Below, piece by piece: positions 9,581 through 17,559 of a DNA stretch of 64,000 nt. Positions within the stretch are counted from its first letter, which is position 1; the number at the start of each line of letters is the position of its first letter. The position numbers and the translations under genes are program-made. This stretch comes from Solicola gregarius (GTDB lineage: Bacteria; Actinomycetota; Actinomycetes; Propionibacteriales; Nocardioidaceae): contig NZ_CP094970.1 in the NCBI RefSeq assembly GCF_025790165.1, forward strand, positions 1,922,001 to 1,986,000, read 5' to 3'. Under the pieces are notes generated by a model. That model was not told where the DNA came from. It worked only from the letters and a program-made list of their open reading frames with translations, and did no database searches.

Positions 9581-11148
9581 CGGACGTCCTCCTCGGGCTG
9601 GTCGATGGGTGCTTCCTCGGGTACCTCGAGCGACGTCTGCCGTCGCCACGGAATCAGCGCCGCCAGCAAGCCGACGACGATGACGCCGCCGGCGACTCCC
9701 CAGCCGAGCGTGTTGACCATCCAGTCGGGATAGGCACCCTCGCCGTACGTGGTCTCGATGTTCTTCCGGAACTGGTCGACCAGAACCCAGATCAGCGCGG
9801 CCGGCGTGATCACCGAGACGAGCGCCCGCCAGACCCACCCGAGCTTCAGCGAGCCGTTGCGGTTGAGGTGCGCGGCGAGCGCGGGCACTACGCGGAATGC
9901 CCAGGCCAAGGCCAGCATGCTCACGACCGCGACCAGCAGGATGCCGAACTGGTTGATGAAGTTGTCGATGATGTCGAGCGAGTACAGGCTCGTCGTCGTG
10001 CTGAACAACAGCACGCTCGCGATCGCGGCCGGTACGCCCACCACGAGCACGGCCGCGATCCGAGGGAGCTCGAACTTGTCTCGTACGGAGGCGATGACGA
10101 CCTCGATCACCGAGATCAACGACGTGATGCCGGCGATGACGAGCGAGACGAAGAACAGCACGCCCAGCACCGCGCCCGCGGGCGCCTCGTTGATGATCGT
10201 CGGGAACGCGATGAACGCGAGCCCGATGCCCCCGCCTTGAGCGGCCTCACCCGGATCGCCGCCCGTCGAGGAGGCGATGAACCCCAGGGCCGCGAAGACA
10301 CCGATGCCGGCGAGCAGCTCGAAGCCGGAGTTCGCGAAACCGACGACGAGGCCGGAGCCGGTCATGTTCTCGCGCCGGTCGACGTACGCGGAATAGGTGA
10401 TCATGATGCCGAAGCCGACCGACAACGAGAAGAAGATCTGCCCGTACGCGGCGATCCACACGTCGGTGTTGCTCAACGCGTCCCAGTCGGGGGTGAAGAG
10501 TGCGTTGAGGCCGTCCCCGGCACCGTCGAGGAACAGCGCCTGCACGACGAGTGCGACGAAGGCGACCACCAGGATCGGGATGAAGATGACGGAGAGCATC
10601 CCGATGCCCTTCTGCACACCCATCGCCATGATCACCAGCAGGACGACCCAGACGATGACGAGCGGAATCAACAGACCGTTGACGAAGTCCAGCGAGATCC
10701 CCGGATCGCCGCCCTCGAGGAAGTCGACACTGAAGTACGTCGCCGGGTCGTCACCCCACGACTTGTCGAAGGAGAAGATCGCGTACACCGACGCCCAGCC
10801 GATGATGGCCGCGTAGTAGATGGCGATGACGAAGCAGATCGCGACCTGCCACCAGCCGAGCGGTTCACCCTTGCGGCTGATCCGGGCGAACGACAGCGGA
10901 GCCGAGCCGCGGTTGCGGTGGCCCATGCCGTAGTCGAGCATCAGGAACGGCAGACCGGCGGTCAACAGCGCCACGATGTACGGGATCATGAACGCGCCGC
11001 CACCGTTGTCGTACGCGACGTACGGGAAGCGCCAGATGTTGCCGAGCCCGACCGCCGAGCCGATCGCCGCGAGGATGAACACCCGACGACTCGAGAAGGC
11101 GCCGCGCTTCTTCTCCTCGGCCGGCATCCCGTCTGTGTCCGTGACCAT
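9577..11148 (-). CDS. Sodium-dependent amino-acid symporter, NSS family (MetP-like)
   Basis: The 523-residue membrane protein is a neurotransmitter:sodium symporter family transporter. The first helix holds the sodium/substrate motif AVGLGNIWRFPY, and further helices follow to about twelve. With the overlapping 37-residue subunit it resembles the Corynebacterium MetPS methionine/alanine importer; the exact amino acid here is inferred. ATG at 11148 follows a GGAAGG site. It has its own upstream region (11149-11335) with no gene. Confidence 0.9.
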   Translation of the reverse strand: MVTDTDGMPAEEKKRGAFSSRRVFILAAIGSAVGLGNIWRFPYVAYDNGGGAFMIPYIVALLTAGLPFLMLDYGMGHRNRGSAPLSFARISRKGEPLGWWQVAICFVIAIYYAAIIGWASVYAIFSFDKSWGDDPATYFSVDFLEGGDPGISLDFVNGLLIPLVIVWVVLLVIMAMGVQKGIGMLSVIFIPILVVAFVALVVQALFLDGAGDGLNALFTPDWDALSNTDVWIAAYGQIFFSLSVGFGIMITYSAYVDRRENMTGSGLVVGFANSGFELLAGIGVFAALGFIASSTGGDPGEAAQGGGIGLAFIAFPTIINEAPAGAVLGVLFFVSLVIAGITSLISVIEVVIASVRDKFELPRIAAVLVVGVPAAIASVLLFSTTTSLYSLDIIDNFINQFGILLVAVVSMLALAWAFRVVPALAAHLNRNGSLKLGWVWRALVSVITPAALIWVLVDQFRKNIETTYGEGAYPDWMVNTLGWGVAGGVIVVGLLAALIPWRRQTSLEVPEEAPIDQPEEDVR

Positions 11149-11335
11149 GGACCTTCCTTCCGTACGAAACGTGCGGCCGGAACCGTACCTCCCCGCCGAC
11201 GCCGAGTCGTTGGCCGGTCGATGTCCGAGACGAACCCGCCGTTCAGCTACGATCCTGTGCCTTCATTGTCGGACAGTCCAGTACATCGCGCACGGCGAGG
11301 CGGTCGCCCTGACCGACCAGCACCCGACCTCAGCA

Positions 11336-11370
11336 GAGCGCTGACCTGGTCGGCTACCAGGTCAGCGCTC
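11336..11370 (-). terminator. Terminator of the DoxX-family gene
   Basis: GAGCGCTGACCTGGT (11336-11350) and its exact complement (11356-11370) form a 15-bp stem with a 5-nt loop, 6 bp beyond the stop of the minus-strand DoxX-family gene. There is no T-run, as is common in actinobacteria. Confidence 0.8.
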
Positions 11371-11376
11371 GCACTG

Positions 11377-11883
11377 TCATGAGTCGCGGCGCAGGCGCCC
11401 ACCGAGCGCGTACGCTCCGACGACAAGCCCGCCGGCTGCGAGCACGATGTCCTTGAAGACGTACTGGGCCGTCAGCGTCGGCCCGTCCCCGAGGAGATCG
11501 CCCGGGAACAGGACAAGCGGCGACATGATGCCGACGAGCGCCCCGGCGAGCACGATCAGGCCGACCCGCAGGAAGCGACCGGTCGTCAGCGTGAGTCCGA
11601 TGACGGTCTCGGTGACGGCAGTCAGCAGCAGCGCTGCCGAACCCGAGATCACTCCGAACGTCAGCTTGTCGATCGTTGCGATGGAGAGATCCTCTGCGGG
11701 GCTCACACCCGGAAAGAACTTCAGTACGCCGAAGGCCAGGAACGTTATGCCGAGACTGACCCGCAGGGCGGTGATGCTGTGCGCGTTGAGCCACTCCGAG
11801 GCCCGCATGACGACGGTGTCGATGGGGCGACGGCGATCGGTCGGTTCGTGCCGATGGGGCCTGTCGAGAACTGCGTGCGACAT
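11377..11883 (-). CDS. DoxX/YkgB-like integral membrane protein
   Basis: The 168-residue protein has a charged N-terminus of about 35 residues and four predicted helices, with the family-like start ITALRVSLGITFLAFGVLKFFPG and a last helix FKDIVLAAGGLVVGAYALG. It belongs to the DoxX-like/DUF417-type membrane proteins, whose roles are poorly defined (redox or stress responses in some). It is a single gene with its own terminator. Confidence 0.7.
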   Translation of the reverse strand: MSHAVLDRPHRHEPTDRRRPIDTVVMRASEWLNAHSITALRVSLGITFLAFGVLKFFPGVSPAEDLSIATIDKLTFGVISGSAALLLTAVTETVIGLTLTTGRFLRVGLIVLAGALVGIMSPLVLFPGDLLGDGPTLTAQYVFKDIVLAAGGLVVGAYALGGRLRRDS

Positions 11884-12033
11884 GATCTGTACTCCCGTTT
11901 CCCTTGTGTGGTTGGCGGTTACAGACTTGTCGAAATCGGCGGTCAGGGAATCCGGCAGGCGGGGGCAATGCCCGTGCGTCTGCTGGGGTAGCGCTGCGCG
12001 TGCCGAGTACGTCCAGGTGGGTCAGCGCGTCGC

Positions 12034-12061
12034 GGGGCGTACGCCAACCGGCGTACGCCCC
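12034..12061. terminator. Strong hairpin downstream of the CG0192-like gene
   Basis: GGGGCGTACGCC (12034-12045), loop AACC, GGCGTACGCCCC (12050-12061): a perfect 12-bp stem. For the minus-strand gene ending at 12151 it is the second of two hairpins in a row. No gene ends before it on the plus strand. Confidence 0.65.
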
Positions 12062-12062
12062 G

Positions 12063-12119
12063 TGAGCCGCACGCTGATGTGGGACACACCGGTGTGTCGT
12101 CGCGCGAACGTGCGGCCCA
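12063..12119. repeat. Second copy of the GAGCCGCACG stem-loop element
   Basis: GAGCCGCACG (12064-12073) faces CGTGCGGC (12109-12116), enclosing a perfect 16-bp palindrome GACACACC-GGTGTGTC (12083-12098). The first half (TGAGCCGCACG-N4-TGTGGGACAC) matches the terminator at 6170-6228, so the two are related. It probably ends the minus-strand gene at 12151. Confidence 0.65.
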
Positions 12120-12150
12120 CGGTGCGCTGGGGCCTTCGCAGCTCGCGAGG

Positions 12151-12789
12151 TCAGCTGAACCGGGCGGTCGCCAGCAGGGCCGGATCGGACTGGCCGGCCC
12201 ACGTGCCGGTGAGACGGGCACCGTCGGGCGTCGCCGCGGGATCGATCACCCGCTGGACTCGCAGCTCGACCGTCGGCGTGCGGCACACCGTCACGGTCTC
12301 TGCCGTGGTGGCCGTCAGGGCGTCGGCCGAGAGGTCGCTCGGGGCGTCGCCGTCCCCGCCGGTGCCGGCGACCACGGCGGTGGGTTCGCGCGGCTCGCCT
12401 TGACCTTCGACCTCGAGGTACTCGACGGCCTGGGTACGCCGGCCGAGGATCGTCTCGGCGAGCGCCGTCACGTACACCGGGTCACCGCATGCGTCGTACA
12501 CCCAACGCCGGCCGAGCACCGAGTGCTCCATCGTGTCGATGAGATGGGCGTCGGCGCCGGGGAGCGGTGCACCGCGATAGGTCAGGGGCACATGGAGCAC
12601 GGGCCCGTCGCCCGCGCGTACGAGATGCGACTCGATGCCCACCTCGCCGGCGGGGTCGTCGAACCGGTACGCGCCGACGGCACGGAGCTCGGTATCGGTC
12701 TCGGCGGCGTACCAGGGCTGGTCCGGCAGCCAGCCGGCGAGGAGCTCGATCTTGGTTGGACGAATCTGTGCACGATGAATGGTGGCCAC
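12151..12789 (-). CDS. Maltokinase N-cap-like protein (CG0192 family)
   Basis: The 212-residue protein begins with a conserved pattern (ATIHRAQIRPTKIELLAGWL, then PDQPWYA) seen in actinobacterial CG0192-type proteins that resemble the N-terminal cap of maltokinase. No kinase domain follows, so it is a stand-alone cap-like protein of unknown role. The GTG at 12789 is chosen because similarity begins there; a longer reading frame upstream would overlap the divergent CAP gene. It is a single gene, closed by two hairpins. Confidence 0.7.
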   Translation of the reverse strand: MATIHRAQIRPTKIELLAGWLPDQPWYAAETDTELRAVGAYRFDDPAGEVGIESHLVRAGDGPVLHVPLTYRGAPLPGADAHLIDTMEHSVLGRRWVYDACGDPVYVTALAETILGRRTQAVEYLEVEGQGEPREPTAVVAGTGGDGDAPSDLSADALTATTAETVTVCRTPTVELRVQRVIDPAATPDGARLTGTWAGQSDPALLATARFS

Positions 12790-12882
12790 GGTCCGAGCGT
12801 AGGCGGATGCATGCAGGGCTCGCCATCGCACCGCCCGGTCGCCTACCTTGGACGATCCGTCCTTCCACCTCGTGAGGTCACC

Positions 12883-13392
12883 ATGAGATCCCGCATCCTC
12901 CCCACCATCGCCGGTGCCGCGCTCGTCGCAAGCGTCGCGGTCGCCGGCCCGACCGCGGCCGCACCGACTCCGACCGGATCGGCCACCGCGTCGGCCGCTG
13001 CAGACTCGAGAACGAGCCAGGCACGCGAGAAGCGGTACGAGCGCAAGGTCCGCGTCTACACGAACAAGGCGCGCAAGCGGCACGATCGCAGGCCCCTCCA
13101 CGGCGCGAAGTGCCTCGACCGCTTCGCCAACCGCTGGGCCCGCAAGATGGCGCGGCGCCAGGAGCTCGTTCACCAGGACCTCGGCCGGATCCTGCGCAGG
13201 TGCAAGCTGAGCATGGCCGGCGAGAACATCGCGTACGGCTACCCGAGCGGCAAGGCCGTCGTACGCGGGTGGATGCACTCCGAGGGCCACCGGGCGAACA
13301 TCCTCAACCGCCGCTACCGGCTGCTCGGCGTCGGCGTTGCACGCGACGACGACGGCCGGGCCTGGGCGTCACAGGTCTTCGGCCGCCGCTGA
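12883..13392 (+). CDS. Secreted CAP-domain protein
   Basis: The 169-residue protein has a signal peptide (RSRILPTIAGAALVASVAVA, cut probably after AGPTAAA) and a CAP/SCP domain from about residue 50 to the end. The motifs AGENIAYGY and HSEGHRANILN carry the conserved Glu and His residues. It is very basic around residues 48-70 (KARKRHDRR). Secreted bacterial CAP proteins are common but mostly of unknown activity. Start ATG 12883 follows GTGAGG. Confidence 0.85.
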   Translation: MRSRILPTIAGAALVASVAVAGPTAAAPTPTGSATASAAADSRTSQAREKRYERKVRVYTNKARKRHDRRPLHGAKCLDRFANRWARKMARRQELVHQDLGRILRRCKLSMAGENIAYGYPSGKAVVRGWMHSEGHRANILNRRYRLLGVGVARDDDGRAWASQVFGRR

Positions 13393-13440
13393 CGTAGCGC
13401 GAGGCGAGCGTGCGGCGCCGGTCTCGGCTAGCGTTCGTTC

Positions 13441-14475
13441 ATGGCCGAGAGCGCGGACAAACCGCGATGGCGACGTTGGCTGCGCTGGTTGGTGTTGCTC
13501 GTACTCGCCCTCGTGTGCGCCCGGATCATCGTCGGGCTCGTCGGATCCATCGACTGGGGAACGGTACGCGAGGCGCTCGGTCACCTCGCGCTGTGGCAGT
13601 TGCCCGTGCTGGTGCTCGCCGTGTTCTTCCGGCAGGTCTTCAACGCGGCCCCGCTCGCGATCTTCATCCCGGGGCTCGGCCTGCCGCGAGCGGTGGTCAA
13701 CGACCAGGCGTCCATCCTGATGTGCACGATCGCGCCACCGCCGTCGGACCTGGTGATCCGGGTGACGATGTTCAAGTCGTGGGGCGTCGAGGTGTCGCGT
13801 GCGCTCGCCGGCGTCGTGATGAACACCGTGTCGTTCTACATCACCCGTTGGTACGCGCCGGTGATCGGATTCGTGCTCGTGCTCTACGACCGGTTCGACC
13901 AGACCTTCGGCTGGGCGGCCCTGGTCGGCGGCCTCTCCGCCGCCGCACTGCTGGTCGTCGTACGCGTCATCGCGAGCGGAGAGCAGGCGGCGCGCTGGGT
14001 GGGCAGCGCCGCCGGCCGGATCGTGCGGCGGGTGCGTTCGGCCGTCGACCCGGATGCCTGGGCGGATGCGGTCTCTCGCTTCCGCGGCCACGTGCGGTCC
14101 AAGCTTCGTACCGGACTGCCCCGCAGCCTGCTCGCGCTCCTGGTGATGATGGTCTGCGACGCGTTCGTGCTGGTGCTTGCGATCCGTTTCGTCGACGTAT
14201 CGGGCGGAGCGCTTCCAACGGTCGAGATCGTGGCGGCGTACATGGTGACGTATCCGCTGACGATGTTCCCGGTGTTCGGTATCGGCATCCTCGACGCCGC
14301 GGCGCTGGCGATCATGGTCGGCTATGCCGGAGTGTCGTACGAGTCGTACCTGATCGCCGCGCTGGTGGTCTGGCGCATCGTCACGATCGGTACGCCGCTT
14401 GCGCTCGGTGCGATCGCGCTGCTGCTCTGGCGCCGGATGCGCCCGGTCGGTGAGGCGCTGAGCGAAAGCGGCTGA
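13441..14475 (+). CDS. Lysylphosphatidylglycerol synthase TM-region/flippase-like membrane protein
   Basis: The 344-residue protein is a UPF0104/LPG-synthase transmembrane domain protein with about eight hydrophobic helices and no synthase (C-terminal) domain. Such proteins are thought to be lipid flippases or transporters. TAGCGT (13429-13434) lies 6 nt before the ATG and no ribosome site is seen, so the mRNA may be leaderless. It stands alone; no catalytic partner is adjacent. Confidence 0.75.
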   Translation: MAESADKPRWRRWLRWLVLLVLALVCARIIVGLVGSIDWGTVREALGHLALWQLPVLVLAVFFRQVFNAAPLAIFIPGLGLPRAVVNDQASILMCTIAPPPSDLVIRVTMFKSWGVEVSRALAGVVMNTVSFYITRWYAPVIGFVLVLYDRFDQTFGWAALVGGLSAAALLVVVRVIASGEQAARWVGSAAGRIVRRVRSAVDPDAWADAVSRFRGHVRSKLRTGLPRSLLALLVMMVCDAFVLVLAIRFVDVSGGALPTVEIVAAYMVTYPLTMFPVFGIGILDAAALAIMVGYAGVSYESYLIAALVVWRIVTIGTPLALGAIALLLWRRMRPVGEALSESG

Positions 14476-14488
14476 GGTACGAAGGTCG

Positions 14489-14890
14489 TCAGCGATCGGC
14501 GCGGTCGAGCACCGAGAACGCGAGACCACCGATCATGGCGAGGTTCTTCTGGAACTGCACTCGCTGTTGCTTGCGCTGAATGGGATCCTCGATCGCCCAG
14601 AATGCGTGTCCGGCAAGCGTTGTCGGCACCAGCGAGGCAAGGATCGCGAGCGCGGATGCGCGTGGCAGTACGCCGGCGGCCAGCAGCACACCGCCGGCCG
14701 CTTGAGCGGCGCCGTTTGCTCGTACGACGAGCTCGTCGTCGACGGGCAGGGGCGCGACCCTGCGGAGTCGCGCGAGTGTCGGCGCGGCCTGGTCGACGCG
14801 AACGCCTGGGGCGCGAGCGGCGTCGAAGCCGAGCACCGCGTACGTCGATCCGGTCAGTACGCGTGCCGCGATGCGCAGCGGGTTCGCCAT
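14489..14890 (-). CDS. DoxX family membrane protein
   Basis: The 133-residue protein has four hydrophobic segments and the DoxX-like pattern LRIAARVLTGSTYAVLGFDAA with a C-terminal QKNLAMIGGLAFSVLD. ATG at 14890 with GGAAGG upstream is preferred to the longer frame, which runs into the ArsR promoter. It is convergent with the flippase-like gene and divergent from ArsR, so the ArsR operator at 14980-15005 could also affect it. Confidence 0.75.
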   Translation of the reverse strand: MANPLRIAARVLTGSTYAVLGFDAARAPGVRVDQAAPTLARLRRVAPLPVDDELVVRANGAAQAAGGVLLAAGVLPRASALAILASLVPTTLAGHAFWAIEDPIQRKQQRVQFQKNLAMIGGLAFSVLDRADR

Positions 14891-14979
14891 CGGGAGGAGC
14901 CTTCCGTCCGTGCTGGTTGTGTGGCGCACCGATCGTACCGATGGCGAGAATCCGGAGTACGCGCGCACCTTGCATCGTC

Positions 14980-15005
14980 AATGCGTAAGTACTAACTTAC
15001 GCATT
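14980..15005. promoter_or_regulatory. ArsR autoregulatory operator
   Basis: AATGCGTAAGT (14980-14990) and ACTTACGCATT (14995-15005) are perfect complements with a 4-nt spacer, ending directly before the ArsR ATG at 15006. The position over the likely leaderless start suggests autorepression by the ArsR protein. Confidence 0.7.
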
Positions 15006-15332
15006 ATGAGCGTTTCGACCGCCGAGGTGTGGACCGCGATGGGCGACACCACGCGGCGCGAGATCCTGGCCAGGCTGTCCACACAGCCGCGGTCGGTGAC
15101 CGAGCTCGCGGCGGAGCTGCCGGTCAGCCGGCCGGCCGTGTCCCAGCACCTCCGCGTGCTCAAGGACGCCGGCCTCGTGCGCCTTCACCGGACGGGCCGC
15201 CAGCACATCTACGAGGCGAGGCCCGAGGCGCTGAACGCACTCAAGGCCGAGCTCGAGGCGTTCTGGCGGCAGTCGCTGGCGACGTTCAAGCAGATCGCAG
15301 AAGCAGACGACAGGACAGGGGATCGACCATGA
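15006..15332 (+). CDS. ArsR-family transcriptional regulator
   Basis: The 108-residue winged-helix protein shows the ArsR-type DNA-binding unit: MGDTTRREILARLSTQPRSV and VSRPAVSQHLRVLKDAGLV. No metal-binding cysteines are seen (it has no Cys), so it is of the non-metal group often paired with SRPBCC/AHSA1 proteins. Its stop overlaps the start of the SRPBCC gene (ATGA). A perfect inverted repeat sits immediately before the start codon. Confidence 0.88.
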   Translation: MSVSTAEVWTAMGDTTRREILARLSTQPRSVTELAAELPVSRPAVSQHLRVLKDAGLVRLHRTGRQHIYEARPEALNALKAELEAFWRQSLATFKQIAEADDRTGDRP

Positions 15333-15814
15333 CCGAGACCACCGACAGCACCGCAGTACGCCTCGACATCGAGGTCGACGTACCGCGGAAGCGAGCGTTC
15401 CAGGTCTTCACCGAGCAGTTCGACCGCATCAAGCCACGCGAGCACAACCTGCTCGCGGTCGACATCGCCGAAACGGTCTTCGAGACGCGGGTCGGCGGGC
15501 AGGTGTACGACCGCGGCGTCGACGGCAGCGAATGCCGCTGGGCCGACGTGCTGGCGTACGAACCCCCGCAGCGGTTCGTGATCGGGTGGCTGATCAGTCC
15601 GCAGTGGCAGCTCGAGACCGACCCCGGCCGCAGGAGCGAGGTCGAGGTGAACTTCACCGAGATCGCACCGAGCCGCACCCGCGTCGACCTGGTGCACCGC
15701 CACCTGGAGCGACATGGCGCCGGCTGGGAGTCCGCACACTCCGCACTCGAGTCCGGCGGTGGATGGCCGCTCTACCTGCAGCGGTACCTCGACGTGGTGA
15801 CCGAAGAGTGGTGA
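15329..15814 (+). CDS. SRPBCC (AHSA1-like) domain protein
   Basis: The 161-residue protein is an SRPBCC/AHSA1 fold protein: an N-terminal strand pattern DIEVDVPRKRAFQVFTEQF and an ending GWESAHSALESGGGWPLYL typical of the ArsR-coupled group. It may bind a small hydrophobic ligand; the function of the ArsR-SRPBCC pair is not established. It overlaps the ArsR gene by 4 bp. Its last codons are part of a 14-bp tandem repeat. Confidence 0.8.
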   Translation: MTETTDSTAVRLDIEVDVPRKRAFQVFTEQFDRIKPREHNLLAVDIAETVFETRVGGQVYDRGVDGSECRWADVLAYEPPQRFVIGWLISPQWQLETDPGRRSEVEVNFTEIAPSRTRVDLVHRHLERHGAGWESAHSALESGGGWPLYLQRYLDVVTEEW

Positions 15815-15845
15815 CCGAAGAGGGGTGACCGAAGAGGGGTGACCG
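15797..15845 (+). repeat. 14-bp tandem repeat at the 3-prime end of the SRPBCC gene
   Basis: GTGACCGAAGAGTG (15797) is followed by two exact copies of GTGACCGAAGAGGG (15811, 15825) and a partial copy to 15845. The first copy encodes the last residues VTEEW and the stop, so the gene end has been duplicated downstream. Confidence 0.85.
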
Positions 15846-15879
15846 CACCGCGCCACGGTCGGGTGGGGGTTTGCGTTTG

Positions 15880-15907
15880 TGACAGTAACGATATATCGTT
15901 ACTGTCA
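15880..15907. promoter_or_regulatory. PadR operator, perfect 28-bp palindrome
   Basis: TGACAGTAACGATA (15880-15893) and its exact complement (15894-15907) form an uninterrupted palindrome 17 bp before the PadR start at 15925. The AT-rich centre ATATAT fits PadR-type recognition. Autorepression is inferred. Confidence 0.75.
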
Positions 15908-15924
15908 TACGAAAGGAGGACGTC

Positions 15925-16521
15925 ATGAATACGTCCAGAACTCCCCGAGACGGGGAACGCAGAGAACGTTCGCGCGGACCGCGCGGACACCACGGTCGGA
16001 CACGAAGCGGCGAATCACCGTTCGGCGCCGATCAGCCGAGGCGCGGGCGACGCGGCGGACGCGGCCGAGCCCCTCGAGGCGACGTACGCGCCGCCGTACT
16101 CACGCTGCTTGCCGAGGAGCCGATGCACGGCTACCAGCTGATGCAGGCGATCGCCGACCGGAGCTCCGGTCGGTGGACACCGAGCCCGGGCGCCATCTAC
16201 CCCACCCTCAACCAGCTCGAGGACGAAGGCCTCGTCGCCATCACCAAGGAGTCGGGGCGCAGGCTCGCCACCCTCACCGATTCGGGTCGCGAGCAGCTCG
16301 ATGCTCACCAGGAGCAGTGGGCCGAACTCTGGTCCGCGTACGAGGGCGCCGATAACGGTGTCGATCTTCGCGAGCTCCTCGCCGAGTTGCACTCCGCCGC
16401 TCGACAGGTCGGTAAGACCGGTACGGACACCCAGCGCGCCGCTGCGGCCGAAGTCCTGAAGGACGCGCGTCGCACGCTGTACCTGCTGCTGGCCGACGAA
16501 GAGTCGGACTCAGCACACTAG
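15925..16521 (+). CDS. PadR-family transcriptional regulator
   Basis: The 198-residue protein has an unusual Arg/Gly-rich N-terminal extension of about 50 residues, then a PadR winged helix (DVRAAVLTLLAEEPMHGYQL, SPGAIYPTLNQLEDEGLV) and a C-terminal helix for dimer formation. GAAAGGAGG precedes the ATG. It is alone in its unit and convergent with the methyltransferase gene (stop codons overlap), so its main visible target is its own palindrome. The basic extension may bind nucleic acid; that is a guess. Confidence 0.87.
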   Translation: MNTSRTPRDGERRERSRGPRGHHGRTRSGESPFGADQPRRGRRGGRGRAPRGDVRAAVLTLLAEEPMHGYQLMQAIADRSSGRWTPSPGAIYPTLNQLEDEGLVAITKESGRRLATLTDSGREQLDAHQEQWAELWSAYEGADNGVDLRELLAELHSAARQVGKTGTDTQRAAAAEVLKDARRTLYLLLADEESDSAH

Positions 16522-17126
16522 CTGCGCACCCGTCGCGCGCGCAGCACCAGATCGTTGACGAAGTGCGCGCTCACCTCGGGCGTATCGACCCGTGGTCGCG
16601 CCTCGTTGACCTCGATCTCCCACTCAACGTCGAGCAGCTCGGCCACGTCGGCCGGTGTGAAGTAGTCGCGTGGATCGGGGCCGTCCCAGTCGTGGTCGTG
16701 ATCGTCGGCGTCGAAGCCGGACAGATCGTGGCCGACGTACAGCAAGATGCCGCCCGCCGCGACCGAGTCGATCAGCCCGCGGGCCGCTTCCGGGTTGTTC
16801 TTGGGCAGCGGGAAGTACAGCGCCGACACCAGGTCGAAGGTACGCGGTGATGGTGGCTCCGCTGCCAGATCACCATGTACCCAGGCGATGTCGGCACCGT
16901 TCGCCCGCTCGGCAGCGCGCTCGAGCGCCACCCGAGAGATGTCCGTGGCTGTCACCCGCCAGCCGGCGGCCGCCAGCCACAGCGCGTCGCCGCCTTCGCC
17001 ACAGCCGACATCGAGGGCCTGCCCCGGCCGCAGCCCGGACGCCTCGACGGTGAGCGCGCCGTTCGGCCGACCGCTCCAGACGGCTTCGTGCTCGCCGTAC
17101 CGCGCGTCCCAAAACTCCTGGTTCAT
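16518..17126 (-). CDS. SAM-dependent methyltransferase
   Basis: The 202-residue class I methyltransferase has motif I ALDVGCGEGGDALWLAAAG near residues 37-55, followed by VTATDIS (motif II) and GDL (motif III). The N-terminus MNQEFWDARYGEHEAVWSG resembles the thiopurine/tellurite-resistance-type methyltransferase group. The substrate is not known. The ATG at 17126 is taken because homology begins there; the frame remains open upstream without meaning. It is convergent with PadR. Confidence 0.82.
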   Translation of the reverse strand: MNQEFWDARYGEHEAVWSGRPNGALTVEASGLRPGQALDVGCGEGGDALWLAAAGWRVTATDISRVALERAAERANGADIAWVHGDLAAEPPSPRTFDLVSALYFPLPKNNPEAARGLIDSVAAGGILLYVGHDLSGFDADDHDHDWDGPDPRDYFTPADVAELLDVEWEIEVNEARPRVDTPEVSAHFVNDLVLRARRVRS

Positions 17127-17222
17127 CACGCCAGTGTGCCTGGTCCGGGTCCGTACGCTCGGGCGGGCGGCGTCGGGCTCGTACCGCCGACGTCGACGGG
17201 GCGGAGAAATACAAGAAGCCTT

Positions 17223-17548
17223 GTGCAGTTCGCGGTCGGCCCGGCTCTCGGACTCGGCGTGGCATTTGCGCGTACAGCAGAAGCATTGGTCACCGCCGGC
17301 CCTGCTGTCGGCGGTGTTCGTACAAACCGTCGCACCGACATTCCTCGGCAGGGTCGCGTCCATCCAGCGCCTCGGAGACGATGCGCTCATGCCCGCGGCG
17401 ATGGTCGGCTTCGGGGTCCTCGCGGGCGGTGCCTCACTCGCGACGGCGTTCGGCGTCCTCGGCGGCGCGATGACCACCCTGATGCTCCTCAGCGCGACCG
17501 GTCGACGGTGGCGAGCTCCCGAGGAGACAGCCGGCGCGAGTAGCGACA
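17223..17548 (+). pseudogene. Remnant of an MFS transporter C-terminus
   Basis: Between the methyltransferase and RidA genes lies a stretch that reads as the end of an MFS transporter but in two frames: VAFARTAEALVTAG in one, then ALLSAVFVQTVAP and FLGRVASIQRLGDDALMP in another, followed by a final hydrophobic helix. The frame changes near 17301. No start or N-terminal part is found, and the 3-prime end runs into the RidA gene. It looks like a decayed fragment; the family call rests on pattern only. Confidence 0.4.
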
Positions 17549-17559
17549 CTGCGGTCGCG

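Noticed and set aside
9868-11382. Long plus-strand frame antisense to the NSS transporter
   Set aside because: Highly charged, Asp/Arg/Glu-rich shadow translation of a membrane-protein gene, a common artefact in GC-rich DNA.
12789-13290. N-terminal extension of the CG0192-like protein on the minus strand
   Set aside because: The extension is antisense to the well-supported CAP-domain gene and has no matching domain; the start at 12789 is used.
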